64,000 bases of DNA from Loigolactobacillus binensis (GCF_005405165.1 NZ_BJDN01000007.1:1-64000), one strand, 5' to 3'; shown: positions 27,729-37,212, counted from the stretch's first letter. Notes: generated by a model from the sequence alone, not told the origin. Made by a program: numbers and translations.

Positions 27729-29183
27729 CTATTCGCCGATCAAGATATCCTTCGGCCGCAAACGTAAAATGCTGACAGCAGCTAAACAAACGGCCAGTGC
27801 AATGATCACTAAGCCCATACCGCCAAGTTTAATGACGGAGCTTGGCGTAATACTTGTATTTAACGTCTTCAAGGCTTTCTTATTAGCTGCACTAGTGGTA
27901 GCCTGATTAGTCATGCCCCCGCGCAGCGTGCCGCCAGTTTTACCAGCAGGCATATTACCGCCTCCAGGAGTGCCAGTTGGCGCGCCACTAGTCGAGCCCG
28001 TGTTGGAAACGGAAGTTGTTTGCTGCTGTGCCAACAACTGATTACCGACTTTATTACCGACAAAGCTACCCAGCAATAACGCCACCACCATTGCGCCGAT
28101 CAAAATGGTAAATAGTTCCGCAAATAATTGACCAATAATATGCAGCTTAGACTCCCCTAGAGAAACCAAAACCCCGATCTCACGCTGACGATTACGCACG
28201 GATAAAATAATGATCAGACCGAGAATGATCGTTCCGGCAATCGCCACTAACCAAACGATTTTCTTAGCAAAAGCTTGCACGTTTTTCATCGGCTGGAGTA
28301 ATTGCTGATAACTAGCATCATCAGAACTAACGGAAAATGAGCTATTTGCAATGATCTGTTTGATCTGCTTGGTGGTCGCTTTTTCCTTGGCTGAATTTTC
28401 TAAAGTATAGGTCACACTACTAGATTTACCAACAGTGCCGCTAATACTAGCCGGTAAAGTGTAGCTGGTATAGATCGTATTGCTGGGATCATTACCTGGC
28501 ATTGAGGTACTACTGGTTTTGGCCTTATAGATCCCGACAACCTTTAATTTGATCTTTTTAGCACTGGAGGCCGTCGTTTTAACTGTGATCGTATCGCCGA
28601 CCTTAACGCTGTTATCCGTGGCTAATTCTTTTTCAATAACCACGTTTTTCGTGTTGGCGTCACTGGCGGTAATGTTGCGCCCAGACACAAGTTTAGCCTG
28701 GTTACTAGTAAAAGCAGTGGTGTGTGCTGTACTAGATACCCCATTGATCGTGATATCACCAGAGCTAGCTGTCGTGCCACCGCCACCAGGACCACCACTG
28801 GGCATACTACTAGTTCCAGTGGTTGTGGAAACGGCATCAAAAGAGCTGGCATTGACCGATGCAGTGTTGGTGATGTTATAGTACGCCACCGTACTCAAAC
28901 TGCCCGCCTTTTTAATCTTCGTGTTAGCCACAGTTGGGGTGGTCAAAGTTTTCGTTTTGGCCGTACTCGAGCGCATTTGCGAAAACATTTTATCCCGATT
29001 AGCTGCAACGGAGATTGTAGTCCCTGCTGATTTAGTGACGTTGTTAGTCGCTGTGATCGCCGCATTTTGAATAATAATACCTGATAATACAAAAACTAAA
29101 ATGGCCGACATGATCAAAAGCATTAACAAACTCTGCCCTTTCTTATGAACCAAATAGAGTCGCGACCGTTTTAAATAATTCAT
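27729..29183 (-). CDS. FtsX/MacB-type ABC permease
   Basis: A 484-residue permease with one N-terminal membrane helix, a large extracellular domain (about residues 40-310) and three C-terminal helices, the MacB layout. RNRQREIGVLVSLGESKLHIIGQLFAE is the coupling region of the family. Two low-complexity patches stand out: a Gly/Ser/Pro run near residue 135 (MPSGGPGGGG) and a Gly/Thr/Pro/Asn-rich insert near residues 390-430 between the last helices. AAGGAGATGAG precedes the ATG. No two-component genes flank it. Confidence 0.85.
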   Translation of the reverse strand: MNYLKRSRLYLVHKKGQSLLMLLIMSAILVFVLSGIIIQNAAITATNNVTKSAGTTISVAANRDKMFSQMRSSTAKTKTLTTPTVANTKIKKAGSLSTVAYYNITNTASVNASSFDAVSTTTGTSSMPSGGPGGGGTTASSGDITINGVSSTAHTTAFTSNQAKLVSGRNITASDANTKNVVIEKELATDNSVKVGDTITVKTTASSAKKIKLKVVGIYKAKTSSTSMPGNDPSNTIYTSYTLPASISGTVGKSSSVTYTLENSAKEKATTKQIKQIIANSSFSVSSDDASYQQLLQPMKNVQAFAKKIVWLVAIAGTIILGLIIILSVRNRQREIGVLVSLGESKLHIIGQLFAELFTILIGAMVVALLLGSFVGNKVGNQLLAQQQTTSVSNTGSTSGAPTGTPGGGNMPAGKTGGTLRGGMTNQATTSAANKKALKTLNTSITPSSVIKLGGMGLVIIALAVCLAAVSILRLRPKDILIGE

Positions 29184-29243
29184 TTTCTCATCTCCTTGCC
29201 TGATTAAGCCGTATTTTACGCAGTCTAACTTAAATGAAGGTTA

Positions 29244-29287
29244 AAACAAAAAAACGTACGCCCAAAGTTGATTGGGACGCGCGTTTT
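29244..29287 (-). terminator. Terminator after the second amino-acid permease
   Basis: AAAACGCGCGTCCCAA pairs with TTGGGCGTACGTTTT and is followed by a T run on the minus strand. Confidence 0.85.
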
Positions 29288-29348
29288 AGTGTAATGTTTG
29301 AAAACAAAAGCGGGATAGACAAAAGTTCCGGCCGCACTGCTGAGCCTG

Positions 29349-30728
29349 TTAGTCAGTTTCTAAAGCAACCCGCCGTTCATGCCAAGACCGAATAAGGTAT
29401 AAGCCGACGATCCAAACTAAGGCTAACACCAATGCTACCAACGTATCCTGAGATAAGCACAAAACCACGCCGACAAATAACAAAAAGGCTAACACAAAGT
29501 AATCACCAAAGGGAAACAACGGCGACTTAAATTGACTTGTTTGCCCAGCCGCCGTGCGCTTAAACTTGATGTGCGCCACAATGATCGCACCCCAAATGAA
29601 CAAGAAACAAGTCGTTGCAATACTAGAAACCAACGTGAAAACCACATCAGGAATCCATAAATTAAGTAGCACCACAATTGCAATGATCCCGGTTGAAAAT
29701 AATAAGGCCGTCGCCGGCACGTGACTTTTAGATAAACGGCTTAATTTACGTAGCCGTGGATTTTTACTGTCATAAGTTAATGAAAATAACATTCGTCCGG
29801 TGCTAAACAACGAACTATTACAAGCGGAAGCCGCCGCGGTGATCACCACAAAATTAATGATGCCTGCCGCTGAACGGATCCCGACATTTTTAAAAACTTG
29901 AACGAACGGGCTTTGAGAGGCGGACAAATCATTCCACGGATAGATACACATAATCACCGTTAACGCGCCGACATAAAACAAAATGATCCGCAAAGGAATA
30001 TCGTTGATCGCCTTTGGAATAACTTTTTTAGGATTTTCAGTTTCGGTAGCGGTAAGACCCACCATTTCGATCCCAATAAAACCAAAGACCACCATTTGAA
30101 ACGATAAAATAAAGCCTTTGAGCCCGGTGGGAAAAAGACCGCCAAAATTAACTAAATTGCCAACACTGGCGTGACCTACCGGAGTATTGAAACCGACAAT
30201 GACCATGAAAACACCAGCAACGATCAAAGCAATGATCGCAACAATTTTGATCAAGGCAAACCAAAACTCGACTTCGCCAAAAGCACCAACTGTGACCAAG
30301 TTGACCCCTAATAAAACCACTAAGATCACTAATCCTGGCAGCCACTGGGGTAAATTAGGAAACCAAAAATGCATGTATAATCCCACTGCAGTCACATCGG
30401 CCATGGCAATAGTGATCCAACAGATCCAATACGTCCAACCAGTGACAAAGCCCACCTTTTCACCTAAGTACCGTTTGATAAAATCAACAAACGAATTCAG
30501 TTTCAAATCAGATAACAATAACTCCCCTAAGGCCCGCATCAATAAAAAGCAGGCCAAGCCAGTCAATAAGTACGCAAAAATAATCGCTGGTCCAGCTAAG
30601 TGAATTGATTTACCGGCTCCTAAAAAAAGCCCAGTACCAATGGTGCCACCAATGGCAATTAATTGAACATGGCGACTTTTTAAATTCCGCTCTAATTCCT
30701 GTGGTGCATCAATTGATTTTTGGCTCAT
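29349..30728 (-). CDS. APC-family amino-acid permease, AAT subgroup
   Basis: A 459-residue transporter with about twelve hydrophobic segments. It shows HVQLIAIGGTIGTGLFLGAG, the substrate-binding helix of the AAT group (AroP, LysP, CycA, GabP), and GIEMVGLTATETENPKKVIP at helix 6. The overall form is closest to the CycA/D-serine-D-alanine-glycine group, but this cannot be fixed by eye. Stand-alone gene with its own terminator. Confidence 0.85.
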   Translation of the reverse strand: MSQKSIDAPQELERNLKSRHVQLIAIGGTIGTGLFLGAGKSIHLAGPAIIFAYLLTGLACFLLMRALGELLLSDLKLNSFVDFIKRYLGEKVGFVTGWTYWICWITIAMADVTAVGLYMHFWFPNLPQWLPGLVILVVLLGVNLVTVGAFGEVEFWFALIKIVAIIALIVAGVFMVIVGFNTPVGHASVGNLVNFGGLFPTGLKGFILSFQMVVFGFIGIEMVGLTATETENPKKVIPKAINDIPLRIILFYVGALTVIMCIYPWNDLSASQSPFVQVFKNVGIRSAAGIINFVVITAAASACNSSLFSTGRMLFSLTYDSKNPRLRKLSRLSKSHVPATALLFSTGIIAIVVLLNLWIPDVVFTLVSSIATTCFLFIWGAIIVAHIKFKRTAAGQTSQFKSPLFPFGDYFVLAFLLFVGVVLCLSQDTLVALVLALVWIVGLYLIRSWHERRVALETD

Positions 30729-30959
30729 AATTTACTCCAATCACCTGTAATAGTTTTCGTCGCTTGCTTGATTAAGTATACCACCGGTATTAGCCGTTAC
30801 TTAAGGTGAAGCCACTGAAACTTATTCAAATGAAAGTGAAATTAATTCACTTAGCCGTGACTGTAGGAAATATAACCTGTAAATAGAACTGCTACGCAAC
30901 TAACCTACCAGTTAGGCTTCACTAGTTTACAACCTGGCAACCGAATTTAACCAGGCATT
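30729..30959. other. Intergenic region between ackA terminator and permease
   Basis: No gene or clear structure seen. It must hold the promoter of the minus-strand permease. Confidence 0.4.
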
Positions 30960-30992
30960 AAAAAAAGACCTGGTCACTAATGGCCAGGTCTA
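30960..30992 (-). terminator. Terminator after ackA
   Basis: AGACCTGG pairs with CCAGGTCT around an eight-to-nine-base loop, followed by seven T on the minus strand. Confidence 0.88.
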
Positions 30993-31000
30993 CATATAAC

Positions 31001-32200
31001 TTATTTATTCCGCAAACGTTCAACATCGCGAACGATCATTAATTCTTCATCAGTTGGCACTAACAAAACTTTCAATTTAGAATCGGCCGTGCTGATAACT
31101 TTTTCAACACCATGAACATTATTGCGTTCATCATCAATTTTAGCACCAAAATAACTTAATCCATCAATGATCCGTTTACGCATGATCACATCATTTTCGC
31201 CGACACCAGCGGTAAAGATCAAAGCATCGATCCCACCCATTTCGGCAACATAACTACCCACATATTTTTGAATGCGGTTAACAAAGATATCGATCCCTAA
31301 TTGTGAACGCGGATTCGTATCCCGTGATTTTTCTAGATCACGCATGTCTGGTGATACACCGGAAATACCCAAGATCCCAGATTTATGATTTAAAATATCG
31401 ATCATATCTTCTGGATCCGAAAGATGTAATTTTTGCATCAAAAAGGCAACCAAAGAAGCATCAATATCGCCAGAACGAGTAGCCATTGTGATCCCAGCTA
31501 ACGGTGTAAAGCCCATTGACGTATCAACAGATTTACCGCCGTCAACCGCCGTGATCGAAGCGCCAGCGCCTAAATGTAAGGTAATCAATTTCAAATCTTC
31601 AATTGGTTTACCGAGAATTTCAGCGGCGCGCATCGACACGTACCGATGGCTGGTACCGTGGGCGCCATACTTACGAGCACCGTATTTTTCATAGTATTCA
31701 TAAGGGATGCTGTACAAATAATTCACGGCCGGCATTGTTTGATGGAACGAAGTATCAAAAACCGCCACGCTTAGTGCATCAGGTAGTAACTTACGGAAGG
31801 CCTGAATTCCTTGTAATTCTGCCGGGTTATGCAATGGTGCATACTCAGCCAAATCGTCGATCTGTTGGGCAACTTTGTCCGTGATCACCGTTGATTCAGT
31901 GAATATTTCGCCACCGGCAACGACACGATGCCCAACACCAGTAATTTCAGTGATGTCAGTAACAATATTCAGTTCAGTCAGTTTCTTTAATAACATATCA
32001 ACCGCCGCTGTTTGGTCGTTAATATCTAAGGTCGCCTTAAACCGTTCCTTTTCGTCGGGACCATATTTAGCCGTAAAAACTGAATCCTTTAAACCGACAC
32101 GATCGACCATTCCTTCAGCGATAACGGTCTCGGCTGGCATCTCAAACAACTTCCATTTCAAACTTGAACTACCGGCGTTAATTGCAATTACTTTTGACAT
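31001..32200 (-). CDS. ackA: Acetate kinase
   Basis: A 399-residue kinase that forms ATP and acetate from acetyl phosphate at the end of heterofermentative or pyruvate-dissipating metabolism. It begins MSKVIAINAGSSSLKWKLFE. Other hallmarks are VAVFDTSFHQTMP, GAHGTSHRYVS and ITLHLGAGASITAVDGGKS, and the C-terminal VLLVPTDEELMIVRD. ATG 32200 is supported by AGAGGAG 8 nt upstream. It follows ytxK, the common Firmicute order after comG. AACGTT in the 140-bp gap loosely resembles a CcpA site, but two positions disagree. Confidence 0.95.
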   Translation of the reverse strand: MSKVIAINAGSSSLKWKLFEMPAETVIAEGMVDRVGLKDSVFTAKYGPDEKERFKATLDINDQTAAVDMLLKKLTELNIVTDITEITGVGHRVVAGGEIFTESTVITDKVAQQIDDLAEYAPLHNPAELQGIQAFRKLLPDALSVAVFDTSFHQTMPAVNYLYSIPYEYYEKYGARKYGAHGTSHRYVSMRAAEILGKPIEDLKLITLHLGAGASITAVDGGKSVDTSMGFTPLAGITMATRSGDIDASLVAFLMQKLHLSDPEDMIDILNHKSGILGISGVSPDMRDLEKSRDTNPRSQLGIDIFVNRIQKYVGSYVAEMGGIDALIFTAGVGENDVIMRKRIIDGLSYFGAKIDDERNNVHGVEKVISTADSKLKVLLVPTDEELMIVRDVERLRNK

Positions 32201-32340
32201 GACTAGCACTCCTCTGCTTCACAAATTGGCTTAACTTTGACGTTCCAAAATCGACTATTCTTTAAACGTTGAAAATAACTGAGCGCTGTGAATAAACCGC
32301 CAACTATTTTCCGTACCATATACAACTACCTTTGACACAA

Positions 32341-33351
32341 TTAAGCTAGATTTTGCTGCTTCCACGCCACTAATTCAGCAGTGAAACGCCGGAAACCAGC
32401 TTGATCTTTCAACGAGGGCAACTCACCTAGTAGAACACGCTGCGCTTGTTTTGCCTGTCCCCCCTTATTCTGCAAAATCAGAATTGCCTTTTGCGCAGCT
32501 TCACTATGAAATAGCTCACGAGGCAAATTCAGTAGACCTTGCATATAAGTGGCCGAGGTCATCCATTTGGTCAAACTTTCGGCTTCGGCCGACTTAAAGA
32601 TCATACTTGGTACGATAAAAAAGCCAAAACCACCAGCCGCGGTATAGCGCATGCTTTGCTCGATCAATAAATGATGGGCGTATGAATGACCAGTTGCTGC
32701 GTGGGTAGTAAAATCAGCTGCCCGCTCATCAACAGGATAGTAACCGATTGGTAGATCAGCAATACTAGCCGTTACCTGCGGCACCATTAGCTCACTAATC
32801 GCATCCTGATGAAACAATTCAACCTCCAAGCCTTGTAAACGAGCGCTGACACCGGCCAAAGCTAACATTGTATCATCATTATCGATCCCGTAAGCAGTCA
32901 AAGCTGGATCCGCTGCTGCCTGAAGTCGATTCAAAACCGTATAAAGTAAATTGCCTGTTCCTACAGTCAGATCGAGCAACGTTGCTTGTGTAGGTAAATC
33001 AGCTAAAGCTTCCAACAAATAAGCAACTAAAAAACCAATTGAATCCGGCGTCATTTGATGATTAGCCTGAATCAAATCCGTTCGCTCACCACGAATGATG
33101 GCCAACTGTACGGCCTGGCGAATTTCATCAGTTGTGAGCTGATTTAAATTAACCAATGCATACTGTTCACTTAATTGATCACGAACGGATTGATGCGGTA
33201 AACCACCTTCTACTTTGACACGTCCACCATCCAGAATATTCTCGCTGGTTTCGATCAAGGCATCCATATAGGACACGTCTAAATCTTCCTTCAACAATGC
33301 GGTTGTTGTATCAAGACGCTTATACAATTCACCAACATCTGTTTGTCCCAT
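32341..33351 (-). CDS. ytxK: YtxK-like class I SAM-dependent methyltransferase
   Basis: A 336-residue protein of the N6-adenine-DNA-methylase-like group that regularly follows comG in Firmicutes. The SAM-binding motif is LLDLTVGTGNLLYTVLN, and the catalytic-type motif is SIADLPIGYYP in place of the canonical NPPY, so the target is uncertain. FFIVPSMIFKS and AILILQNKG match the later strands. GAGGTGA precedes the ATG. It may be cotranscribed with the comG genes 85 bp upstream. Function is not established. Confidence 0.85.
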   Translation of the reverse strand: MGQTDVGELYKRLDTTTALLKEDLDVSYMDALIETSENILDGGRVKVEGGLPHQSVRDQLSEQYALVNLNQLTTDEIRQAVQLAIIRGERTDLIQANHQMTPDSIGFLVAYLLEALADLPTQATLLDLTVGTGNLLYTVLNRLQAAADPALTAYGIDNDDTMLALAGVSARLQGLEVELFHQDAISELMVPQVTASIADLPIGYYPVDERAADFTTHAATGHSYAHHLLIEQSMRYTAAGGFGFFIVPSMIFKSAEAESLTKWMTSATYMQGLLNLPRELFHSEAAQKAILILQNKGGQAKQAQRVLLGELPSLKDQAGFRRFTAELVAWKQQNLA

Positions 33352-33436
33352 TTTTTCACCTCAAATTAAAATTGTTCACTTTACCATTCTAACCAAAAAG
33401 TACCGGTATTTCAAGCGCTTTCTTAGCCAACCAATT

Positions 33437-33727
33437 TCATGGTAACGGTCGTATTAATACCTTAGTGTTGGCTTTTAGCTTCACTTGGGCCTGCTTTTTA
33501 TCTAAGTGGACTTGGCCTAAATTGAAAACATACCAAGTTTTATTTTCACCTTGAGCCTGACGCGCCTGAGCCAAGATGATCAAACTTTTCACCTGATAGC
33601 TTTCTTCAGCCAATTGCAGTGTACTGACTTGGCGGGCATAAACTTGAAGATAACCTTGGAGCAACAATAGTAATAAACTTAAGAATAAACAAGCTGATAA
33701 TAATAAACTTGCTGGTCGTTGCTTCAT
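33437..33727 (-). CDS. comGG: Competence pseudopilus protein ComGG
   Basis: A 96-residue protein at the last position of the comG operon. After MKQRPASLLL comes a single membrane helix of Leu-rich sequence (LFLSLLLLLLQGYLQV), then a hydrophilic domain. ComGG is poorly conserved, so the call rests on position, size and topology. Its ATG overlaps the comGF stop. Confidence 0.75.
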   Translation of the reverse strand: MKQRPASLLLSACLFLSLLLLLLQGYLQVYARQVSTLQLAEESYQVKSLIILAQARQAQGENKTWYVFNLGQVHLDKKQAQVKLKANTKVLIRPLP

Positions 33728-34173
33728 TTGTTTACCTCCGCTGGTAAATAAAAATCACTTTGGTAACAGTGGCCACTTTGCATCGTTACTGTTAGCTGTA
33801 CAAATGGCTTTTGATAAGTCAGCTTAGCCTGTGTAACACCATTTAACAGTGGCATATGACCATAAGTAGTTCCCATCAAACGAATCATCTGCTTGTAAGG
33901 CTCCACCCGATAATGTTTTTTCTTTGCCGGTTGATAAAAATAAACTTTGTTAGTGGTCACTTTTTCAAAGGTTGCGCCAGCAATAAAGGTGTCTAGCTGA
34001 TGCGTCGCCAAATGCCACCGAATATCTTCTTCAATAAAAGTTTTGGTCACCACCTGGGGTATTGCTTGCAACTCAGTTTGCAATAAACTTAACGTGACCC
34101 CAAAAACGAGCAATGCTACCAATGTTTCTAGTAATGTAAATGCTGGTCGCACCTTACCACGTAATTTCAACAT
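33724..34173 (-). CDS. comGF: Competence protein ComGF
   Basis: A 149-residue minor pseudopilin-like protein. It has an N-terminal RPAFTLLETLVALLVFGVTL, a type IV prepilin-like signal with Glu after the hydrophobic start, then a globular domain. It overlaps comGE by about 20 bp and comGG by 4 bp. Needed with the other ComG proteins to bring DNA to ComEA through the wall. Confidence 0.82.
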   Translation of the reverse strand: MLKLRGKVRPAFTLLETLVALLVFGVTLSLLQTELQAIPQVVTKTFIEEDIRWHLATHQLDTFIAGATFEKVTTNKVYFYQPAKKKHYRVEPYKQMIRLMGTTYGHMPLLNGVTQAKLTYQKPFVQLTVTMQSGHCYQSDFYLPAEVNK

Positions 34174-34441
34174 GCGCTGCTCCCTGACCGATATCGATCT
34201 GCTTAGCCTTTATTTGTACTGGATAAGTCCGGCCGTTAACTTTTAATTGTGTCAGTGGTTTGTCTTGCGCATGATGCTGGGCTGCGACCCACAGCACCTG
34301 CGTCTGATCAGTTGCTTGCCGCTGCTGTTGTAGTTTTAAAATAAACTGTTGGAAGGTGGTATTAAAAGTATAAAGTCCAAGCACGATCACCGTTAACGCG
34401 CAGATACTTTCGGCTAAAATAAAGGCTGGTCGCTTATTCAT
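34154..34441 (-). CDS. comGE: Competence pseudopilin ComGE
   Basis: About 95 residues starting MNKRPAFILAESICALTVIV, a prepilin-like N-terminus with the conserved Glu, followed by a short globular domain. ATG 34441 is chosen since GGGGAA lies just upstream and the prepilin start fits. It overlaps the end of comGD by 8 bp. Identified by position and N-terminal signal. Confidence 0.78.
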   Translation of the reverse strand: MNKRPAFILAESICALTVIVLGLYTFNTTFQQFILKLQQQRQATDQTQVLWVAAQHHAQDKPLTQLKVNGRTYPVQIKAKQIDIGQGAAHVEITW

Positions 34442-34847
34442 AAATTCCCCACCCCATTTGTGGTTTAATAACTGTCGTGTGCCCGAAGTAATGTGAATTA
34501 AACTGAATTTCTCGTGGTCCCATATGGCCTGGCGGATCAATAAAAATATCCTGTGTATCTACCACCATCCCTGCCGGTAACGCCAACGTCCGCGTTGCCA
34601 CCCGTTGTTTGCCGACAAATGCACGAAAGGTAATCTGATCCGCATAAAATTGAATCTGGGTATGTTCTTGATTTAATAAAGCTCGTGCTTGCAGTTCGCG
34701 CCATTCTTGGTCAAAGCTATTAAAGAAAATTTGTTCAGTGTAATGCTGCCGCAGTGGTCCAAACTGGGTAAGCGGAATCAGGGCAAACCCAGCAACTAAT
34801 CCTAAAACAACAACCGCTTCTAGCAGGGTAAATCCAGTGTGGCGCAT
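34434..34847 (-). CDS. comGD: Competence pseudopilin ComGD
   Basis: About 137 residues. MRHTGFTLLEAVVVLGLVAG is a clear class III prepilin signal, to be cut by ComC before Phe. A pseudopilin domain follows. ATG 34847 forms TGATG with the comGC stop (GTG 34850 is an alternative). Confidence 0.85.
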   Translation of the reverse strand: MRHTGFTLLEAVVVLGLVAGFALIPLTQFGPLRQHYTEQIFFNSFDQEWRELQARALLNQEHTQIQFYADQITFRAFVGKQRVATRTLALPAGMVVDTQDIFIDPPGHMGPREIQFNSHYFGHTTVIKPQMGWGIYE

Positions 34848-35140
34848 CACTTGACGTCGCCAAGTTTCTGCGCCCGTTCGAATTGGCGTTCAGTCAAATA
34901 GCCATCCGTTTTTAGTTCCTGCAAAGTTGGCATTTTGCCGTCATGCTCATTTTGATAAAGTTGCTGTTGCGTTTCAATGGTCGTTCTAAAGGCATCGTCT
35001 CCTGTTGTCTGGGCCTTTTTACGTTGTGCACCGACATTAGGCAAAATAATTAGGATCAACAAAGTAATTATGAAAAGTACAACTACCATTTCAATTAACG
35101 TAAACGCTTTTTGTGGCTTAGCCCATACTTTTTTCGTCAT
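34847..35140 (-). CDS. comGC: Major competence pseudopilin ComGC
   Basis: About 97 residues. The prepilin signal is PQKAFTLIEMVVVLFIITLL, with cleavage expected before Phe and the essential Glu at position 5 of the mature protein. The C-terminal part (TTIETQQQLYQNEHDGKMPTL) matches the ComGC consensus. ATG 35140 overlaps the comGB stop (TGATG). It forms the main subunit of the competence pilus. Confidence 0.92.
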   Translation of the reverse strand: MTKKVWAKPQKAFTLIEMVVVLFIITLLILIILPNVGAQRKKAQTTGDDAFRTTIETQQQLYQNEHDGKMPTLQELKTDGYLTERQFERAQKLGDVK

Positions 35141-36216
35141 CAATATAATCCCTCCATCATATGGTACATCGGTAGTAACAAACTTAAATACACGCCGATG
35201 ATCAATAATGCGATCACGGCAAACAACAACGGCTGCACATAAGTCGCCAACTTAGCTAAGCTGGCCAGCATTTTCTGGTAAGTTAGGCGGGCGGTCATCA
35301 ACAATTCATCACTGAGGTGGTCTAAAGAACGGCCTTTGCGAACAAATAAATTTAATTCTGCTGGCAATAAAGGTTGGTGACTGATAATCGTGCTTAAGGC
35401 AACTCCAGCCTCTAATTGTGGCTCCAACTGTTGGCCTAAACAGTAGAGCAAACTATTAGGTGCCAGTGTTTTTAATAAGCGACAGATTGCCTGTAGATCA
35501 AGGCCGCCCTTTAACAAAATTGCTAAATTAAACAGCAGATAATACTGATAATAATAGCGGTATGTTTTGCCTAGCAACGGTAAACGAATACGGGCCTGAG
35601 CTTTTTTCAGCGGATCATGCTGCCGGTAGACCTGTACCAGCCGCCCGATCAATAATAAAAATAGCCCCACTAATAAACCAATAAAGATCAGCCAGTAAAG
35701 TAGAACTTCATGATCTAAACTAAGCTGCCACTGGCGTAATTGTGGCCCGATCAAAAAACGTACAACGGCTAATAATCCGGCAACTAACCCTAACAACAAT
35801 AATGGATAACGTAATAAGCGCTGGAGCTGCTGGCGTTGTTGAATTTTTTCAGCTAATAACCGGCCGATCTGCGTCAATGAATCGGTTAGATCACCATGCT
35901 CTTGCGTAATACGGATTTGGTTCACGATATCCTGATCAACGCCGATTGCTTGAAACCCGGTCGCTAAATCGGCCCCATTACGCAGTGCTTCACTTAATTG
36001 ATCTAAACGCTGCGCATATTGCGGTAGCAAAACCTGCATAAATTGAATACTTTGCGCAATAGAGAATCCAGCTAATAATAAATCCGCCAATAAACTGAAA
36101 AAGTCCGCCTGAAAACGTGTCCCTTGCCTAGCCATGCTTAAAGGTCCGCGCAGTTGCGGCATTGATCTTACCCACCCCAACCGCTTGCGCCAAACTTGAT
36201 TGCCACGTTGATTCAT
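35140..36216 (-). CDS. comGB: Competence pilus inner-membrane platform protein ComGB
   Basis: A GspF-family platform protein of about 358 residues, with two repeated cytoplasmic helical domains (FFSLLADLLLAGFSIAQSI and YYLLFNLAILLKGGLDLQAI) and three membrane segments. ATG 36216 is supported by AAGGAGG 8 nt upstream. The frame stays open for 17 codons before it, inside comGA. The real overlap with comGA is therefore about 90 bp. Confidence 0.9.
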   Translation of the reverse strand: MNQRGNQVWRKRLGWVRSMPQLRGPLSMARQGTRFQADFFSLLADLLLAGFSIAQSIQFMQVLLPQYAQRLDQLSEALRNGADLATGFQAIGVDQDIVNQIRITQEHGDLTDSLTQIGRLLAEKIQQRQQLQRLLRYPLLLLGLVAGLLAVVRFLIGPQLRQWQLSLDHEVLLYWLIFIGLLVGLFLLLIGRLVQVYRQHDPLKKAQARIRLPLLGKTYRYYYQYYLLFNLAILLKGGLDLQAICRLLKTLAPNSLLYCLGQQLEPQLEAGVALSTIISHQPLLPAELNLFVRKGRSLDHLSDELLMTARLTYQKMLASLAKLATYVQPLLFAVIALLIIGVYLSLLLPMYHMMEGLY

Positions 36217-37084
36217 GATCAGTGCCTCCTTGTGTCGGGTCATAAAGGTCAAATAAAACGGCCGCACCAGTAGTGGTCGGTAACAGGCGTTGGTAACTGA
36301 TGCCTGCTAAACAAGCATTAAGGGTGGCTGGGGCAACACTTAATTCGTTTAAACGCGTCACTACTTGTCTAGCTGTTCGGGCGTGCACCGTACTTAAAAC
36401 TAAGTGCCCGCTTAACGCCGCCTGCGCCGCTACCTTAGCCGTCTGCTCATCCCGGATTTCACCAACGATCAAAATATCCGGTCGATGGCGCAAACCAACC
36501 TTTAATAGCTGAGCATAGGTCATTCCTGCAGCTTCATTGACTTGTAATTGTAAAAAATCAGGTTGAAAAACTTCGATGGGATCTTCAATGGTCATCACCA
36601 TTTTCCCAGTACCCAATGTGGTCGCCAATTGATACAAAGTCGTGGTTTTACCGGAACCGGTGGGGCCGGCAAACACAACTAAACCACGCTGGCAGCACAA
36701 CTGCGTCAATTGATCAAATTGCTGGGGAAACACATACTGAATCTGGGCGGCCTGGGTGTAAATAAAACGGATCACTAGGGACTCTTGGTTCTGAAAATTG
36801 CCAACAGTTGATAAGCGTAGAAAAATTGTCCGCCCGTCAAGTTCGATCTGCCGTGCGCCTAATTGCGGTCGGCGCGTTTCACTTAGCGCCATTTTAGCAG
36901 TAAATTTTAGATGGTTCAGCCACTCTTTGGCTTGTTCCACTGGCAAGGTGCGTAATAAAGTAATACCAGATGTGGTGCGCAACTGTAACTGATAGGAGCG
37001 CTGATAGGGTAAAAAATAAAGATCGCTGGCCTGCTGAGCCACACACTGTTGTAATAATTCAGTGACCATTTTAGCAACTGACAA
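36128..37084 (-). CDS. comGA: Competence pilus assembly ATPase ComGA
   Basis: A 318-residue GspE/PilB-type ATPase for pseudopilus assembly. Walker A is FAGPTGSGKTTTLYQLA, the Asp box region is MTIEDPIEVFQPDF, Walker B is DILIVGEIRDEQTAKVA and the His box is HLVLSTVHARTA. Start is TTG 37084, with GGAGGTGAG 7 nt upstream. First gene of a complete seven-gene comG operon. The promoter region contains a striking palindrome (37120-37139). Confidence 0.93.
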   Translation of the reverse strand: MSVAKMVTELLQQCVAQQASDLYFLPYQRSYQLQLRTTSGITLLRTLPVEQAKEWLNHLKFTAKMALSETRRPQLGARQIELDGRTIFLRLSTVGNFQNQESLVIRFIYTQAAQIQYVFPQQFDQLTQLCCQRGLVVFAGPTGSGKTTTLYQLATTLGTGKMVMTIEDPIEVFQPDFLQLQVNEAAGMTYAQLLKVGLRHRPDILIVGEIRDEQTAKVAAQAALSGHLVLSTVHARTARQVVTRLNELSVAPATLNACLAGISYQRLLPTTTGAAVLFDLYDPTQGGTDHESTWQSSLAQAVGVGKINAATARTFKHG

Positions 37085-37099
37085 AAACTCACCTCCATT

Positions 37100-37145
37100 T
37101 CGACTTGCTATTAATTAATATACGCAGCGCAAAGCGTATTTATTT
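37100..37145 (-). promoter_or_regulatory. comG promoter region with ATACGC-N8-GCGTAT palindrome
   Basis: Only about 65 bp separate the yebC terminator from comGA. They hold the inverted repeat ATACGCAGCGCAAAGCGTAT (37120-37139), overlapping a TATATT that could be a -10 on the minus strand. A standard -35 is absent at 17 bp. This suits an alternative sigma factor or an activator. The link to SigH is inference. Confidence 0.45.
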
Positions 37146-37149
37146 GGAC

Positions 37150-37181
37150 AAAAAAATACACCGCAATTATTTTGCGGTGTA
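37150..37181 (-). terminator. Terminator after yebC
   Basis: ACACCGCAA pairs with TTGCGGTGT around a short loop, followed by seven T on the minus strand. Confidence 0.88.
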
Positions 37182-37212
37182 GCGACTGACATTAGTAACA
37201 ACTGACAAGCGT

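Noticed and set aside
32201-32340. CcpA cre site before ackA
   Set aside because: The AACGTT core is there but two conserved positions disagree.
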